IMG/VR virus record: IMGVR_UViG_3300034119_000305
Coordinates: 1 to 43,607 of that record
DNA from: a virus
Length of the DNA stretch: 43,607 nt
Direction: 5' to 3' (one strand)
Every line of letters begins with the position of its first letter. The stretch's first letter is position 1. The notes below the pieces were generated by a model. The model made no database searches. It was not told where the DNA came from and saw only the letters and a list, made by a program, of their open reading frames with translations. This document shows positions 29,542-37,614 of the stretch, one piece after another. A program made the translations under genes and the position numbers.

Positions 29542-30464
29542 TAGATTAATCCTAGTGCGTTGTAAGGTAATGAACCGTATAGTTTCGTTTCGATCCAATA
29601 CGGTGTTGGTGTTGTTCCTGCCGGTGTTTTAATTTGTCGTCCGCTAGCGTTGAGATACTGCGGAGTAGTCGTCACGTGATTGTTATCGTCTGTGACTTCC
29701 ACAAGCTTTCCAGCGCTGTCCCGTTGCTTTAGGCCCATGCTGACGTATCGAGCGTACCAAGCTTTATCCGGTGTCGTGTTGTACGGAAAACGAAATTGAA
29801 ACACACCCGTAACGGTCCAGTAGCCAAAGGACGGCTCGTTTCCACCTGCGGATTGCGTGATCACGTTTTGTGCTGACAACTTCATCAGTTTACAGGTGCC
29901 TGGTGGCCAACCTAGGAACGTGTCGGAGTTTACCGATCTCCTGTAGACGGCTTGCGTGTAGGTGTTAAATACCAAGAAGTTACGCGTTACCGTCAGAAGC
30001 TGATCGGAGAACAAAGCTTTGACACCTTTTACGGGTTGCCCTGCGGTGTTGGTGATCGGATCTCCGTCAAAGTCTACGTCGATGTCTTCTGAGGTTTCCA
30101 CGTCGTCCCATGTGATGCGTGGAAGTGCGTAGAGTGGAGACGTAGGGTTCGATGGCTCGCTGCCTCCGCTCGTTTGTGCAATGCCTCCAATCTCTCCACG
30201 GTATTCAATTGTAGCCAACCAGAATATTGGAGACACTCGCTGGAGTTGTGCACCCTCTGCGACAACGAACGGGAATCCTGGGTAGGGTTGAGCCACTCCA
30301 GGCAATCCGGCCTGCGTGTAAACGTCTAACTCACCAGCGTCTGCGGAAGTCGTGATTTGGTAAGTTTCTGAAAATGTGACTTCTAGCTTGCGGAAGTTCT
30401 CCGATGTGGTTGCGTTAGAAGATTGGTTCGACCACATCTTGATAGCTGGATTGACTGTTGGCAT
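29541..30464 (-). CDS. putative tail structural protein, 307 aa
   Basis: A 307-residue protein, beta-rich with few cysteines. Elements are FRKLEVTFSETYQITTSADAGEL near the start, LYALPRITWDDVETSEDIDVDFDGDPITN in the middle and FGYWTVTGVFQFRFP in the second half. It directly follows the tape measure gene in the late operon, a position usually filled by distal tail or baseplate-hub proteins. No family was assigned. Confidence 0.6.
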   Translation of the reverse strand: MPTVNPAIKMWSNQSSNATTSENFRKLEVTFSETYQITTSADAGELDVYTQAGLPGVAQPYPGFPFVVAEGAQLQRVSPIFWLATIEYRGEIGGIAQTSGGSEPSNPTSPLYALPRITWDDVETSEDIDVDFDGDPITNTAGQPVKGVKALFSDQLLTVTRNFLVFNTYTQAVYRRSVNSDTFLGWPPGTCKLMKLSAQNVITQSAGGNEPSFGYWTVTGVFQFRFPYNTTPDKAWYARYVSMGLKQRDSAGKLVEVTDDNNHVTTTPQYLNASGRQIKTPAGTTPTPYWIETKLYGSLPYNALGLI

Positions 30465-32027
30465 TTAACCGACCACCTCCAATCGCACATCCTTGACGTT
30501 TACTGGTCGTGGTTTAGTGTTTTCACGAACTGACTCCAATAGCTTTTTGTGCTCTTCTGCCAATCGCGTTTGCTTCTCGGCTTCTTTCTCTAGTCGCTCG
30601 TTTGGATTCGATAGCGGTCCACGAGTCAGGAAACGAGACTGGAAAGCCTCTTGCGGCTGCATCAGAGTTTTGTTGACTTCCTCTCGGTTCTGCTTGTCTT
30701 TTTCTAGCTTACTGATTCGTTCGGATTCCGCTGCAAGTCGTTCCGCTTCGGTTTGGCTGACGCCTTGCTGGATGAATGCAATCGCTTTTGCTGCTTGCAA
30801 TCGTTCTGATTGCATTTGCGATTCTGTTCCGCGTTGACGATCCAGGTCTTGAAGTATCTTCGTCTGTATCTTTAGACGCTCGGCTTCCGATTGCGTTGTG
30901 GCTGGATCAGCCAGCTTCTTCTGCATTTCTGCAATAACATCTGTTCCGCGTCCAAGTAAAACTAGTCGCTCTTGGTTTTTTTGGTTTTCGTTTGCAATTA
31001 AATCAAGAATGCGTTTTCGACTTGTTTCCTCTTCTTTGATCTTCTGTTCTTTTTCTCGTGCGGCTTTGTTTGCTGCTTCGACGAGTTGCTTTTGTGCGTC
31101 TAGTTCTTTTAAGAGTCCGGCAGCCACGCTAACGTCAGTACCTTTTGCGGTCTTCTGTGCTTCGAGTTTGAACTTCTCGTCTCCAATGGCTTTTTCAATT
31201 GCAAGTTGTTCGCGTAGCGATGCGATGTAGTTTGATGATGCCTGAGTTTCTGCCGTTTGCTTTGCGACCTTAGCATTCTGCATCTCAAAATTTAGCTTGC
31301 GTTCTAATTCCACAGCTTGCTTTGAGATTGAGTTTGACAAGTCGTCTTGGAGTTTAATTTGTAGCTCTAGTTCGTCACGTCGTTGTTTTGCATTCGTCTC
31401 AACGCCGAGAGACCCGAAAATGTTTGCGTCGTCATCAAAAGTAGACATTGCCTTTAATTCTGCTCGGCTATCGGCTGATATCTTGGCCGCTTGTCGTGCT
31501 TGATCACGTAGACTCTCAACTAAAGCCGCCGTTGCTTTTTCCTGTTCCTCTGGACTGCCCAGAAGCGAGATAGACTGAATCTGATCACCTATACGAAGAT
31601 CAGAAAAACGAATCAGTTCAGCGTTTAGTTTCTTCGATGCTTCGGTAGCATCCTCCAGTTCTTTCTTCCAACGATCTGTTTCGAAGATTGCGTTTCCGAT
31701 CGCTTGCCCAAAACCGAAAGACATAGCACCGACTAGACCAACGATACCAGCCTTGAACGCAAAAGCTCCTGCTCCTCCGGCTTTTGATACTTCGGAGAAC
31801 TGACTTACCTTTTCCGTCAGTCCTGCTAATTGACCAGCAAAACCAGCGATCTCAGACCCACCAAGTTGATTAGCTAACTGACCTATGAACTCCGTTGACG
31901 CTTTTGCTTTCTGCCCAACGCTCTTGATATCCTTGACGTTCTGTTCGATCTTCTGCGACGCCTGAGCGATTTTGGCAGACGCTAAGTCCTCGGCTTCAAT
32001 TAAAATCTTAACGCTTTCACTCGCCAT
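30465..32027 (-). CDS. tape measure protein
   Basis: A 520-residue protein with long helical heptad-rich segments and a hydrophobic segment at about residues 80-115 (FAFKAGIVGLVGAMSFGFGQ), typical of tape measure proteins. It lies after the tail chaperone pair and is followed by distal tail genes. At about 0.15 nm per helical residue, the predicted tail would be near 75-80 nm. Position and composition are the main evidence; the C-terminus (RPVNVKDVRLEVVG) may face the tail tip. Confidence 0.8.
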   Translation of the reverse strand: MASESVKILIEAEDLASAKIAQASQKIEQNVKDIKSVGQKAKASTEFIGQLANQLGGSEIAGFAGQLAGLTEKVSQFSEVSKAGGAGAFAFKAGIVGLVGAMSFGFGQAIGNAIFETDRWKKELEDATEASKKLNAELIRFSDLRIGDQIQSISLLGSPEEQEKATAALVESLRDQARQAAKISADSRAELKAMSTFDDDANIFGSLGVETNAKQRRDELELQIKLQDDLSNSISKQAVELERKLNFEMQNAKVAKQTAETQASSNYIASLREQLAIEKAIGDEKFKLEAQKTAKGTDVSVAAGLLKELDAQKQLVEAANKAAREKEQKIKEEETSRKRILDLIANENQKNQERLVLLGRGTDVIAEMQKKLADPATTQSEAERLKIQTKILQDLDRQRGTESQMQSERLQAAKAIAFIQQGVSQTEAERLAAESERISKLEKDKQNREEVNKTLMQPQEAFQSRFLTRGPLSNPNERLEKEAEKQTRLAEEHKKLLESVRENTKPRPVNVKDVRLEVVG

Positions 32028-32714
32028 CTGATTTCGCCCTTAGTTGTGCTTCGTCGGATCGGAGGAAAGAGACCGCATCAAGAAACCAAGCCGACTGGTC
32101 AAGAGCACCACCAGCAATAGGTGGCATGCCTTTTTCAAACAAGTCAGCAAGCCGAGCAACGTAGGCCACATCTCCACATTGCACATTAGGACAGCCAACG
32201 ACATCGAGAGAGCCATCGCTACACTGGTCGCATCCGTTGCCATTGCAAGTTGGGCACTCGACTGTAATGGGTTCACTCTCAGTACCTTTATCCTTGCATG
32301 TCTTGATAGTGCAGTTGCGACAGAGCAGGCCATGCCGAATCATTGCCGCTAGTCTTAGCTTTTTTTTTCTTCGTGCTGAACTGCTTGGTTGTACGCAACC
32401 TTACGCAGTAACTCGCGAGCTTCGTTAAAGCTCAGGATGTCTTCGATTGCTTCGCGGCTGAACTGATGGTTTCCCATGTTTCTCCAACCGACCATGACTT
32501 TACAAAGCATGGTAATCGTCATTTCAAACATTTCGTTTACAGTCAGCGATTCGTTGGCTGCGTCTGTTGCTGCATCGAGCACGCGTAAAACTTCTCGTTG
32601 ACCTCGCATAGATTGCGATTTGACGAGAAATGTCGGTTGCGATTCTTTGGGTTTGTCTTTGTCGCAATCGAGCACGATCGGAAAAGACTGATCCGGTTCT
32701 AAAAAAACTGGCAT
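32017..32714 (-). CDS. tail assembly chaperone, -1 frameshift fusion (G-T type)
   Basis: A slip back by one base at the A-run (32367-32361) joins the 119-residue upstream frame to the downstream frame that ends at 32017, giving about 232 residues. The downstream frame stays open through the junction (KLRLAAMIRHG) and has no ribosome site at its own ATG 32343. Its product contains CRNCTIKTC and a CPTCNGNGCDQC zinc-binding motif like the DnaJ cysteine domain. In lambda and many siphoviruses G and G-T proteins bind the tape measure before tail assembly. Location between tail tube and tape measure is the classical one. Confidence 0.75.
32355..32714 (-). CDS. tail assembly chaperone, short form (G type)
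   Basis: A 119-residue helical protein (begins MPVFLEPDQSFPIVLD) with NEMFEMTITMLCKVMVGWRN and DILSFNEARELLRKV. It ends EEKKS, encoded by GAA GAA AAA AAA AGC TAA, which contains the slippery site. It directly follows the tail tube gene, as expected for the short tail chaperone. No family motif beyond position and frameshift structure is visible. Confidence 0.75.
   Translation of the reverse strand: MPVFLEPDQSFPIVLDCDKDKPKESQPTFLVKSQSMRGQREVLRVLDAATDAANESLTVNEMFEMTITMLCKVMVGWRNMGNHQFSREAIEDILSFNEARELLRKVAYNQAVQHEEKKS
32361..32367 (-). promoter_or_regulatory. programmed -1 frameshift slippery site
   Basis: The heptamer A AAA AAA in the reading frame of the short chaperone, within a run of nine A (32368-32360), three codons before the stop codon. 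It is one of the most efficient -1 slip sequences known in bacteria. It allows a fraction of ribosomes to make the long form. Confidence 0.75.
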
Positions 32715-33649
32715 TAGGTAGCTGCGGTAAACGTAAGAGAGATTTCTTGGTCAATGTTGCTTCCGTTTCGGTTGCATTGCCATGTGATTTCGTCAGTCAC
32801 AAACATGTTTCGATCACCTTCCTGGATGTCGATGATCTGGGCTTTCGGTGCGTTAAAGACTGCGACCGCGTTGGTTGGACCGTCGAGACTCCACGTGAGA
32901 ATGTCTTCGCTCATGGCAAGGTATTGACCAAAGCGATCTTGAGCCGCAACCAATCGAGCTTCTGGATTTCCTGCGACTGTAACTACTCGATTCGTGATAA
33001 GTCCGTGATCGTAACCAGACACGGTTGACGCGCATTCCTTCATCACGATTGTGTTACCGGAATCTAGAGTCAGATTCTCTAAACACAACGCACTACTTGC
33101 CCAAGTAGTCGTGGACGATGCGTAACGCAATCCTTTAGCAGTCGGATAGGTTGGAGCAAGAATCGAAACGTCTGTTGGTGATTGCCATATCCCTTGGAAG
33201 TCGAAATTGCAAACGGCTGTCCGTCCAGTCGGTGAAAGCATCTGGAAGTTTCCAACAGCACCGGCTAGGATCTTCCGCATCCCGTCTTGGTAGATCGCGA
33301 TCGTCAGTGTCTTGACGTTTGCCCCTACGTCCTCCGTGCGTGGAGTGAATACTTGACCAGACTTCACCCAACCGCATGCTGGTAAGAACGTATCGGCCCA
33401 CGATGGCTCGGTTGCTGTACCGTCCCAAGAGAAGTCGCAAGAGAACGTGATTCGTCCTTTGTAGCCACCTACGACCGAATTCAACATTCCGAAACCTCCC
33501 TGAGCTTCACGAGACTCAAGTTCAATTTCTTGTTGTGCCATAAGGTTGTATACGTTAAAGGAAGCGTCAGCACCGGCAAGCGTTTCTGCAGTGCCTGGTG
33601 TTGCTTCAATCTTTGCGGCCAATACTCGCTTGCGTTTCAGTAATGTCAT
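32714..33649 (-). CDS. major tail tube protein
   Basis: A 311-residue protein with the pattern of siphovirus tail tube proteins: LLKRKRVLAAKIEATPGTAETLAGADASFNV at the start, AQQEIELESREAQGGFGML, and a beta-rich remainder ending in DEITWQCNRNGSNIDQEISLTFTA (the segments quoted are short fragments of the full protein). It lies upstream of the chaperone pair. It is long for a tube protein, perhaps because of an extra surface domain at residues 150-260. Confidence 0.75.
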   Translation of the reverse strand: MTLLKRKRVLAAKIEATPGTAETLAGADASFNVYNLMAQQEIELESREAQGGFGMLNSVVGGYKGRITFSCDFSWDGTATEPSWADTFLPACGWVKSGQVFTPRTEDVGANVKTLTIAIYQDGMRKILAGAVGNFQMLSPTGRTAVCNFDFQGIWQSPTDVSILAPTYPTAKGLRYASSTTTWASSALCLENLTLDSGNTIVMKECASTVSGYDHGLITNRVVTVAGNPEARLVAAQDRFGQYLAMSEDILTWSLDGPTNAVAVFNAPKAQIIDIQEGDRNMFVTDEITWQCNRNGSNIDQEISLTFTAAT

Positions 33650-34218
33650 TTCTGTTTGCCTTTCAATTGGCCTTTAGCTTTAAGTGTTAGGAATCTGATT
33701 CGCTCGTTAATCTGCTTTGGCAGTTGGTCGCGAGCTGTATCTAGAGCTAGGTCTGTGACACCGGCAGATTGGTAGTAATTGCTTGGTGCTGGACCTTTTT
33801 GTTGTGTCAGTGGTCCGCGTGGCTTGCTTGATCGTTCGTAAACGTTACCGCGATACCTGTTAACGATGAACGCTCCAGGTAAATTCCCGCGTCCTTTATC
33901 TGGCCCTGACTTTTTATACGTCACGCCTTTTTTTGTTTGCTTGGCTCCGAAGTACCGCAAAGGAATCGGATAGCCTTTTATCATCAGGATCTCAGAAGTC
34001 AGATTCGCAACGTCGGACTTCTTGCTTACTGCAATTGCTTTCTTCAGCACCTTCACAGGCACAGGAATAACGCTTTTCAACTTGCGTGCTGCTTTGATTT
34101 TGACTTGACTTGCCGTCTTGTTGACGGCAACGTTTAACTCACGCTTGATGTTTGCACCGAGGCTTTCAATCGTCTTTCTGACTGCGGCTAGCGATTGCGA
34201 ATCGATGTTGATTTTCAT
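33646..34218 (-). CDS. gpZ-like minor tail protein
   Basis: A 190-residue basic protein of the prophage minor tail protein Z type: KRELNVAVNKTASQVKIKAARKLK near the start, VPVKVLKKAIAV, LRYFGAKQTKKGVTYK, and GAFIVNRYRGNVYER. In lambda gpZ helps to connect the head to the tail and to place the DNA end. It overlaps the tail tube gene by 4 bases. Confidence 0.75.
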   Translation of the reverse strand: MKINIDSQSLAAVRKTIESLGANIKRELNVAVNKTASQVKIKAARKLKSVIPVPVKVLKKAIAVSKKSDVANLTSEILMIKGYPIPLRYFGAKQTKKGVTYKKSGPDKGRGNLPGAFIVNRYRGNVYERSSKPRGPLTQQKGPAPSNYYQSAGVTDLALDTARDQLPKQINERIRFLTLKAKGQLKGKQK

Positions 34219-34219
34219 C

Positions 34220-34717
34220 TCACGCCCTCACGTTGTAAGGGTTGTTCTCGTCCTGCCTGTGAGTGACAGACAGAGACACAATCACACCGTTATGGCTTTC
34301 CGATTCTTCAAACGAACGGACCTCTATAATGTCAGAGATGATTGCGTTACTTGCGAACGTGTACCACATGCTGGGGTCGGTGGCTTCAGTCGTGATCGCT
34401 TTGATAATCTGAGCACCGCGATCGTTTTCGATGGACTCGTACTCTTTGCTGCAAAAGTCGCTAGTGCGAACGAAACCGCACAATTCGAACGTGGTGTCGA
34501 ATGCCATTGCTGGTGGATTACCTGGACAGCTTAACGATTCGTTCTTTGTCGAATCGCCTTGCTTGACAAGTATTAACCTATCTTCCGGTGTCCAAGTTGC
34601 GTTGCGATTTGGCCGTATAACACTTGTCACATTGAATGCATAGCCGTTTGCAATCTTGATTTGCTCAAGCCTGCTGACAATCTCTCTAGCTATGGATTCG
34701 ATGACTGTGTAAGCCAT
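34220..34717 (-). CDS. tail terminator-like protein, 165 aa
   Basis: A 165-residue mixed alpha/beta protein with IAREIVSRLEQIKIANGY near the start and a strand-rich centre (RLILVKQGD, FDTTFELCGFV), ending VIVSLSVTHRQDENNPY. The layout and position between the head-tail joining and gpZ-like genes match tail terminator (lambda gpU-like) proteins, which end the tail tube. Sequence identity to a specific family cannot be claimed. Confidence 0.6.
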   Translation of the reverse strand: MAYTVIESIAREIVSRLEQIKIANGYAFNVTSVIRPNRNATWTPEDRLILVKQGDSTKNESLSCPGNPPAMAFDTTFELCGFVRTSDFCSKEYESIENDRGAQIIKAITTEATDPSMWYTFASNAIISDIIEVRSFEESESHNGVIVSLSVTHRQDENNPYNVRA

Positions 34718-35062
34718 TTATTGCACCAGCAAACGTAGAAAACCATTAGCGTCCGATAACAGTTGAACAATGGAACGAAGTGAAGTATCACCACCACTTC
34801 GTAACGCAATTAGCAGCTTGTCGCCGCCGGTGTCTAACTCATCTGCCGTAATCCCATCGCTTGCGTTTTTGACACGAACGACAAGAGCATTTACCAGCAC
34901 TTCACCCACTTCGGAAGCAATTGACAACGGATCTCGAATCACCAAAACTTCGATGGCTCTAGACTCTCCATTGCAAGGAAAGTATTCCGCTGACTCGCCA
35001 AACTGCCGCACTAAATTTGGTACGACAGTCCTGCGTAAGTGCTGCTCGAAGCGGGTTGGCAT
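34718..35062 (-). CDS. head-tail joining protein, 114 aa
   Basis: A 114-residue beta-rich protein (begins MPTRFEQHLRR) with GESRAIEVLVIRDP and VLVNALVVRVKNASDGITADELDTGGD. Its size, position after the capsid gene and general layout match FII-type head-tail joining proteins. It follows the capsid gene by two bases. Confidence 0.6.
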   Translation of the reverse strand: MPTRFEQHLRRTVVPNLVRQFGESAEYFPCNGESRAIEVLVIRDPLSIASEVGEVLVNALVVRVKNASDGITADELDTGGDKLLIALRSGGDTSLRSIVQLLSDANGFLRLLVQ

Positions 35063-35064
35063 TA

Positions 35065-36042
35065 CTAGGCGATCTTCAGCAAGTGACCAGCCTGTGCGTA
35101 CAGAATCACCTCGTCCACGTCGTGGCGAACTCGGATGATATTTGCTCGCACTACTTCGTCACGGTAGCTTTCAATCGCACCGTCAATGCTCGAACCGTCA
35201 GCACCCCAATGGAATGTTCTTCCAATGCATGGCTCACGGAAATCGCTGGATGTTGCGACTCGGCAAACCATTGCGTAGGTGCTTGACCAGATTTGCCCAA
35301 CCGAAGCCGATTGACCTTCCTTGGCACTGTTGATGCTTCCACCTGCTACGATGATGTAGTCAAGGTCAAACGCCTGAGCCAGCATCTGCAAAGTAACATC
35401 GCTTGCCAGGTTACGATCGCCAGCACCGCTTGAAGCAATCCGGTCGATAACTTCAGGAGTGTTGCGAAGATTGCGGAAAACCTTCTTGTTGATAACAAGA
35501 GCGTTAGGCCACAATCCAGAACCGTCGTAAACCTTTTGCACTGCTGCTTCGACGTTTGTCAAAGGCTTAGCAGTAGCAATAGTTGCCCAAGGGACGCTGG
35601 ACACGTCCGTCGTTAGAGCGGAACCTGTCCAAGTGGAGGTGTTGAAAATAGCATCAGCAACTCGTTTTTCAGCGTTAGCCAAAACGGAGTTGTATGCCCT
35701 TTGAGAAGCGACCGTTTCCGCATCGAAATATTCTGCATACATCTTTGCTTCGCGATCGTCGATTGGCTCTTCTGCTCCGTGCTCTTCGCAGGAGTAAGTC
35801 GAGTCGTCGAAAGTGAAATTGCCGCGAGCGTACCCGCTACCTGGAGCACGCTTTGTATCGCGCTGCTGCAATAATTGTTCAAGAGGAATCTTTCCAAAGT
35901 TTCCTGCTTGCGAAGCTACGTCAACGGTCGTTAAAACCTTCCGTGCGATGTAGCCAGCCTTTTCTGCTTCAAGATCGAACGCTTCGAAACTTGCCGCTAA
36001 GTCTGGTCTTAGTGTTGCTAAACTTGTAACTGATGTTGGCAT
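35065..36042 (-). CDS. major capsid protein
   Basis: A 325-residue major capsid protein, probably with an HK97-type fold. Features are YIARKVLTTVDVASQAGNFGKIPLEQLLQ near residue 30, DDREAKMYAEYFDAETVAS near 100 and a C-terminal RNTPEVIDRIA, IIVAGGSINSAKEG and VRHDVDEVILY. The gene follows the decoration gene after a 100-base gap, with AAAGG about 8 bases before the ATG. It forms the shell together with the decoration protein. Confidence 0.8.
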   Translation of the reverse strand: MPTSVTSLATLRPDLAASFEAFDLEAEKAGYIARKVLTTVDVASQAGNFGKIPLEQLLQQRDTKRAPGSGYARGNFTFDDSTYSCEEHGAEEPIDDREAKMYAEYFDAETVASQRAYNSVLANAEKRVADAIFNTSTWTGSALTTDVSSVPWATIATAKPLTNVEAAVQKVYDGSGLWPNALVINKKVFRNLRNTPEVIDRIASSGAGDRNLASDVTLQMLAQAFDLDYIIVAGGSINSAKEGQSASVGQIWSSTYAMVCRVATSSDFREPCIGRTFHWGADGSSIDGAIESYRDEVVRANIIRVRHDVDEVILYAQAGHLLKIA

Positions 36043-36055
36043 TTGCTTTACCTTT

Positions 36056-36137
36056 CCCCAGGCAAAACAAACTACTGATTAAAAGTGACCGGGCTTTGCT
36101 GGTAGCTACTCCAACGCCGCCCAAGTCACGCCTGGGG
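36056..36137. other. 8-bp inverted repeat spanning the capsid gene leader
   Basis: CCCCAGGC (36056-36063) and GCCTGGGG (36130-36137) enclose almost the whole gap between the decoration and capsid genes. In the mRNA the two would close a 66-base loop next to the capsid ribosome site. Smaller GGGC/GCCC pairs lie inside. It may stabilise the message of the most abundant protein or control its translation. Confidence 0.35.
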
Positions 36138-36142
36138 TTTGG

Positions 36143-36520
36143 TTACGCTGCGGTGTCGCCGTGAGCGTTGTAAAGTACTTCAATAATGTCACCGTCTGCG
36201 GTTGCCGCTTCGAGTGCTGTGCCGATTTGAAAAGCAGTTGTGGCGGCTGTGTCTTGAACTTTACCGTCAGATTCTGTGTACAGAGTTGCGCCTGCTGCAA
36301 GAGCTTCAATAGCGATCATCTTATGAGTGCCCGTCGCAGTTCTTAGCCGAACGCTAATAACGTCACCGCTTACTGCGGGTTCCATTGCGGTTCCGATATC
36401 CTTAACCGCAAGTCCTGCTTCCGTGATCGTGCCACCGCTGCCGAGTGTTACGCGTGCGTATTGCTTGATCGTTCCCGCTGCGGTGAACGCTTTTGTGTTG
36501 CTGTCAACGTATTGACTCAT
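36143..36520 (-). CDS. capsid decoration protein, 125 aa
   Basis: A 125-residue protein rich in Ala, Gly and Thr (begins MSQYVDSNTKAF; TIKQYARVTLGSGGTITEAG; IEALAAGATLYTESDGKV; ends VLYNAHGDTAA). The pattern of small beta-rich repeats matches DUF2190-type or lambda gpD-like head-decoration proteins. It lies between the protease/scaffold and capsid genes, as in many siphoviruses. Confidence 0.7.
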   Translation of the reverse strand: MSQYVDSNTKAFTAAGTIKQYARVTLGSGGTITEAGLAVKDIGTAMEPAVSGDVISVRLRTATGTHKMIAIEALAAGATLYTESDGKVQDTAATTAFQIGTALEAATADGDIIEVLYNAHGDTAA

Positions 36521-36555
36521 TTTCTATTCCTTTAACTTTAAAGTTGTTGTTTGGT

Positions 36556-37011
36556 TTAGCAGTTGACTTCAGCAAGCATTTGCTCGCGTAGTCCTGGGTT
36601 TTCTTTGTTGACTGCGACGACTGCTTTGCTCTTAGCGTAGCCGGAAGCAACTTTGGCTTGAATCAAATCGGACCATCGAGCCTTTGCCGAAACACCGCCT
36701 ACAGACTTTGCCTTTGCGACTGGAGCCACGCCAGACTTAGCTTTAACTACAGGCTCCTCAACAGGCATCTCTGGCTCAACTTCTACTTCAACAGCAGCCT
36801 TGGCCTTCATCGCTGCCATCTCTGTTTCAAGTGCAGAGATTCGAGCCATGAGGGAATCGTTTTCGGCCATCGTTTCTTCGACTGCTGTGGCAGCAACTTG
36901 CGGCATAGGCATTTGCTGCTCCATGCACTTCACAATGAAATCGGCTTTCGCCTTTGGGAATGCTCGCTTGATTTCTTGAATCGTCGCGGCAACGGGTTGC
37001 GAATCGCTCAT
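36556..37011 (-). CDS. nested scaffold protein (in frame within the protease gene)
   Basis: An internal ATG at 37011, in the same frame as the protease gene, has a perfect AAAGGAG 8 bases upstream. It would make a 151-residue protein from MSDSQPVAAT to the shared C-terminus. The sequence is helical and charged (ENDSLMARISALETEMAAMKAK), with a Val/Glu/Pro-rich middle and a basic end, as expected of a capsid scaffold. This is the lambda C/Nu3 arrangement. Confidence 0.65.
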   Translation of the reverse strand: MSDSQPVAATIQEIKRAFPKAKADFIVKCMEQQMPMPQVAATAVEETMAENDSLMARISALETEMAAMKAKAAVEVEVEPEMPVEEPVVKAKSGVAPVAKAKSVGGVSAKARWSDLIQAKVASGYAKSKAVVAVNKENPGLREQMLAEVNC

Positions 37012-37614
37012 GGTATTTCTCCTTTGTAGCGGTTCCTTGTTGCCATCAACGTCTGCTTCGAACAACGAAGCAAACACACGTTGCGGCATGTTTCGTTTAC
37101 GTGCGAACGCTGTGGCTCGCACTGGTTTATTAGCGATTGAGTTGACTAGACCAAACGCTAAAGCTTCTTGAGCGTTGAAGAATGTTTCGTTCTTCATAAC
37201 GCTCAAAATGTCGTCTGCACTCTTGCCAGTTTTCTCAGTGTAGGCACCAACCATTGACTCTTTAAGTTTCGCTAGAAGCATTGCATTCTTTGCGTGTTCT
37301 GCATCGTCACCCTCGGTTACTGACCAGGGGTTGTGAATCATCAAATAGCCGTTGCTGGCAATCTCAACTTGATCGAATGCCATAGCGACATAAGAAGCAA
37401 TCGAGAACGCTGCGGACTCAATCACGCATTGTTTCTGCCCTGTGTAGTTTTTGAAAGCGTCGTACATTGCGAAGCCTTCGAATACTTCGCCGCCTTCACT
37501 GTGGATTCGTACCGTAATCGGCTTCATCGGATCGCAATTAGCTAGGAAGCTGCGAACATCCATTGCGGTTGTTCCTTCGCTTCCGATCTCTCCGATTGTG
37601 ATCTCGTTAGACAT
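36556..37614 (-). CDS. ClpP/SppA-type prohead protease
   Basis: A 352-residue protein. Residues 1-195 are the S14/S49 protease domain: HSEGGEVFEGFAMYDAF near 38-54, the nucleophile Ser71 in SAAFSIASYVAMA and His94 in LMIHNPW. Residues 202-352 form the scaffold part that is also made separately. The protease cleaves scaffold and capsid proteins during head maturation. The gene overlaps the portal gene by 8 bases. Confidence 0.8.
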   Translation of the reverse strand: MSNEITIGEIGSEGTTAMDVRSFLANCDPMKPITVRIHSEGGEVFEGFAMYDAFKNYTGQKQCVIESAAFSIASYVAMAFDQVEIASNGYLMIHNPWSVTEGDDAEHAKNAMLLAKLKESMVGAYTEKTGKSADDILSVMKNETFFNAQEALAFGLVNSIANKPVRATAFARKRNMPQRVFASLFEADVDGNKEPLQRRNTMSDSQPVAATIQEIKRAFPKAKADFIVKCMEQQMPMPQVAATAVEETMAENDSLMARISALETEMAAMKAKAAVEVEVEPEMPVEEPVVKAKSGVAPVAKAKSVGGVSAKARWSDLIQAKVASGYAKSKAVVAVNKENPGLREQMLAEVNC

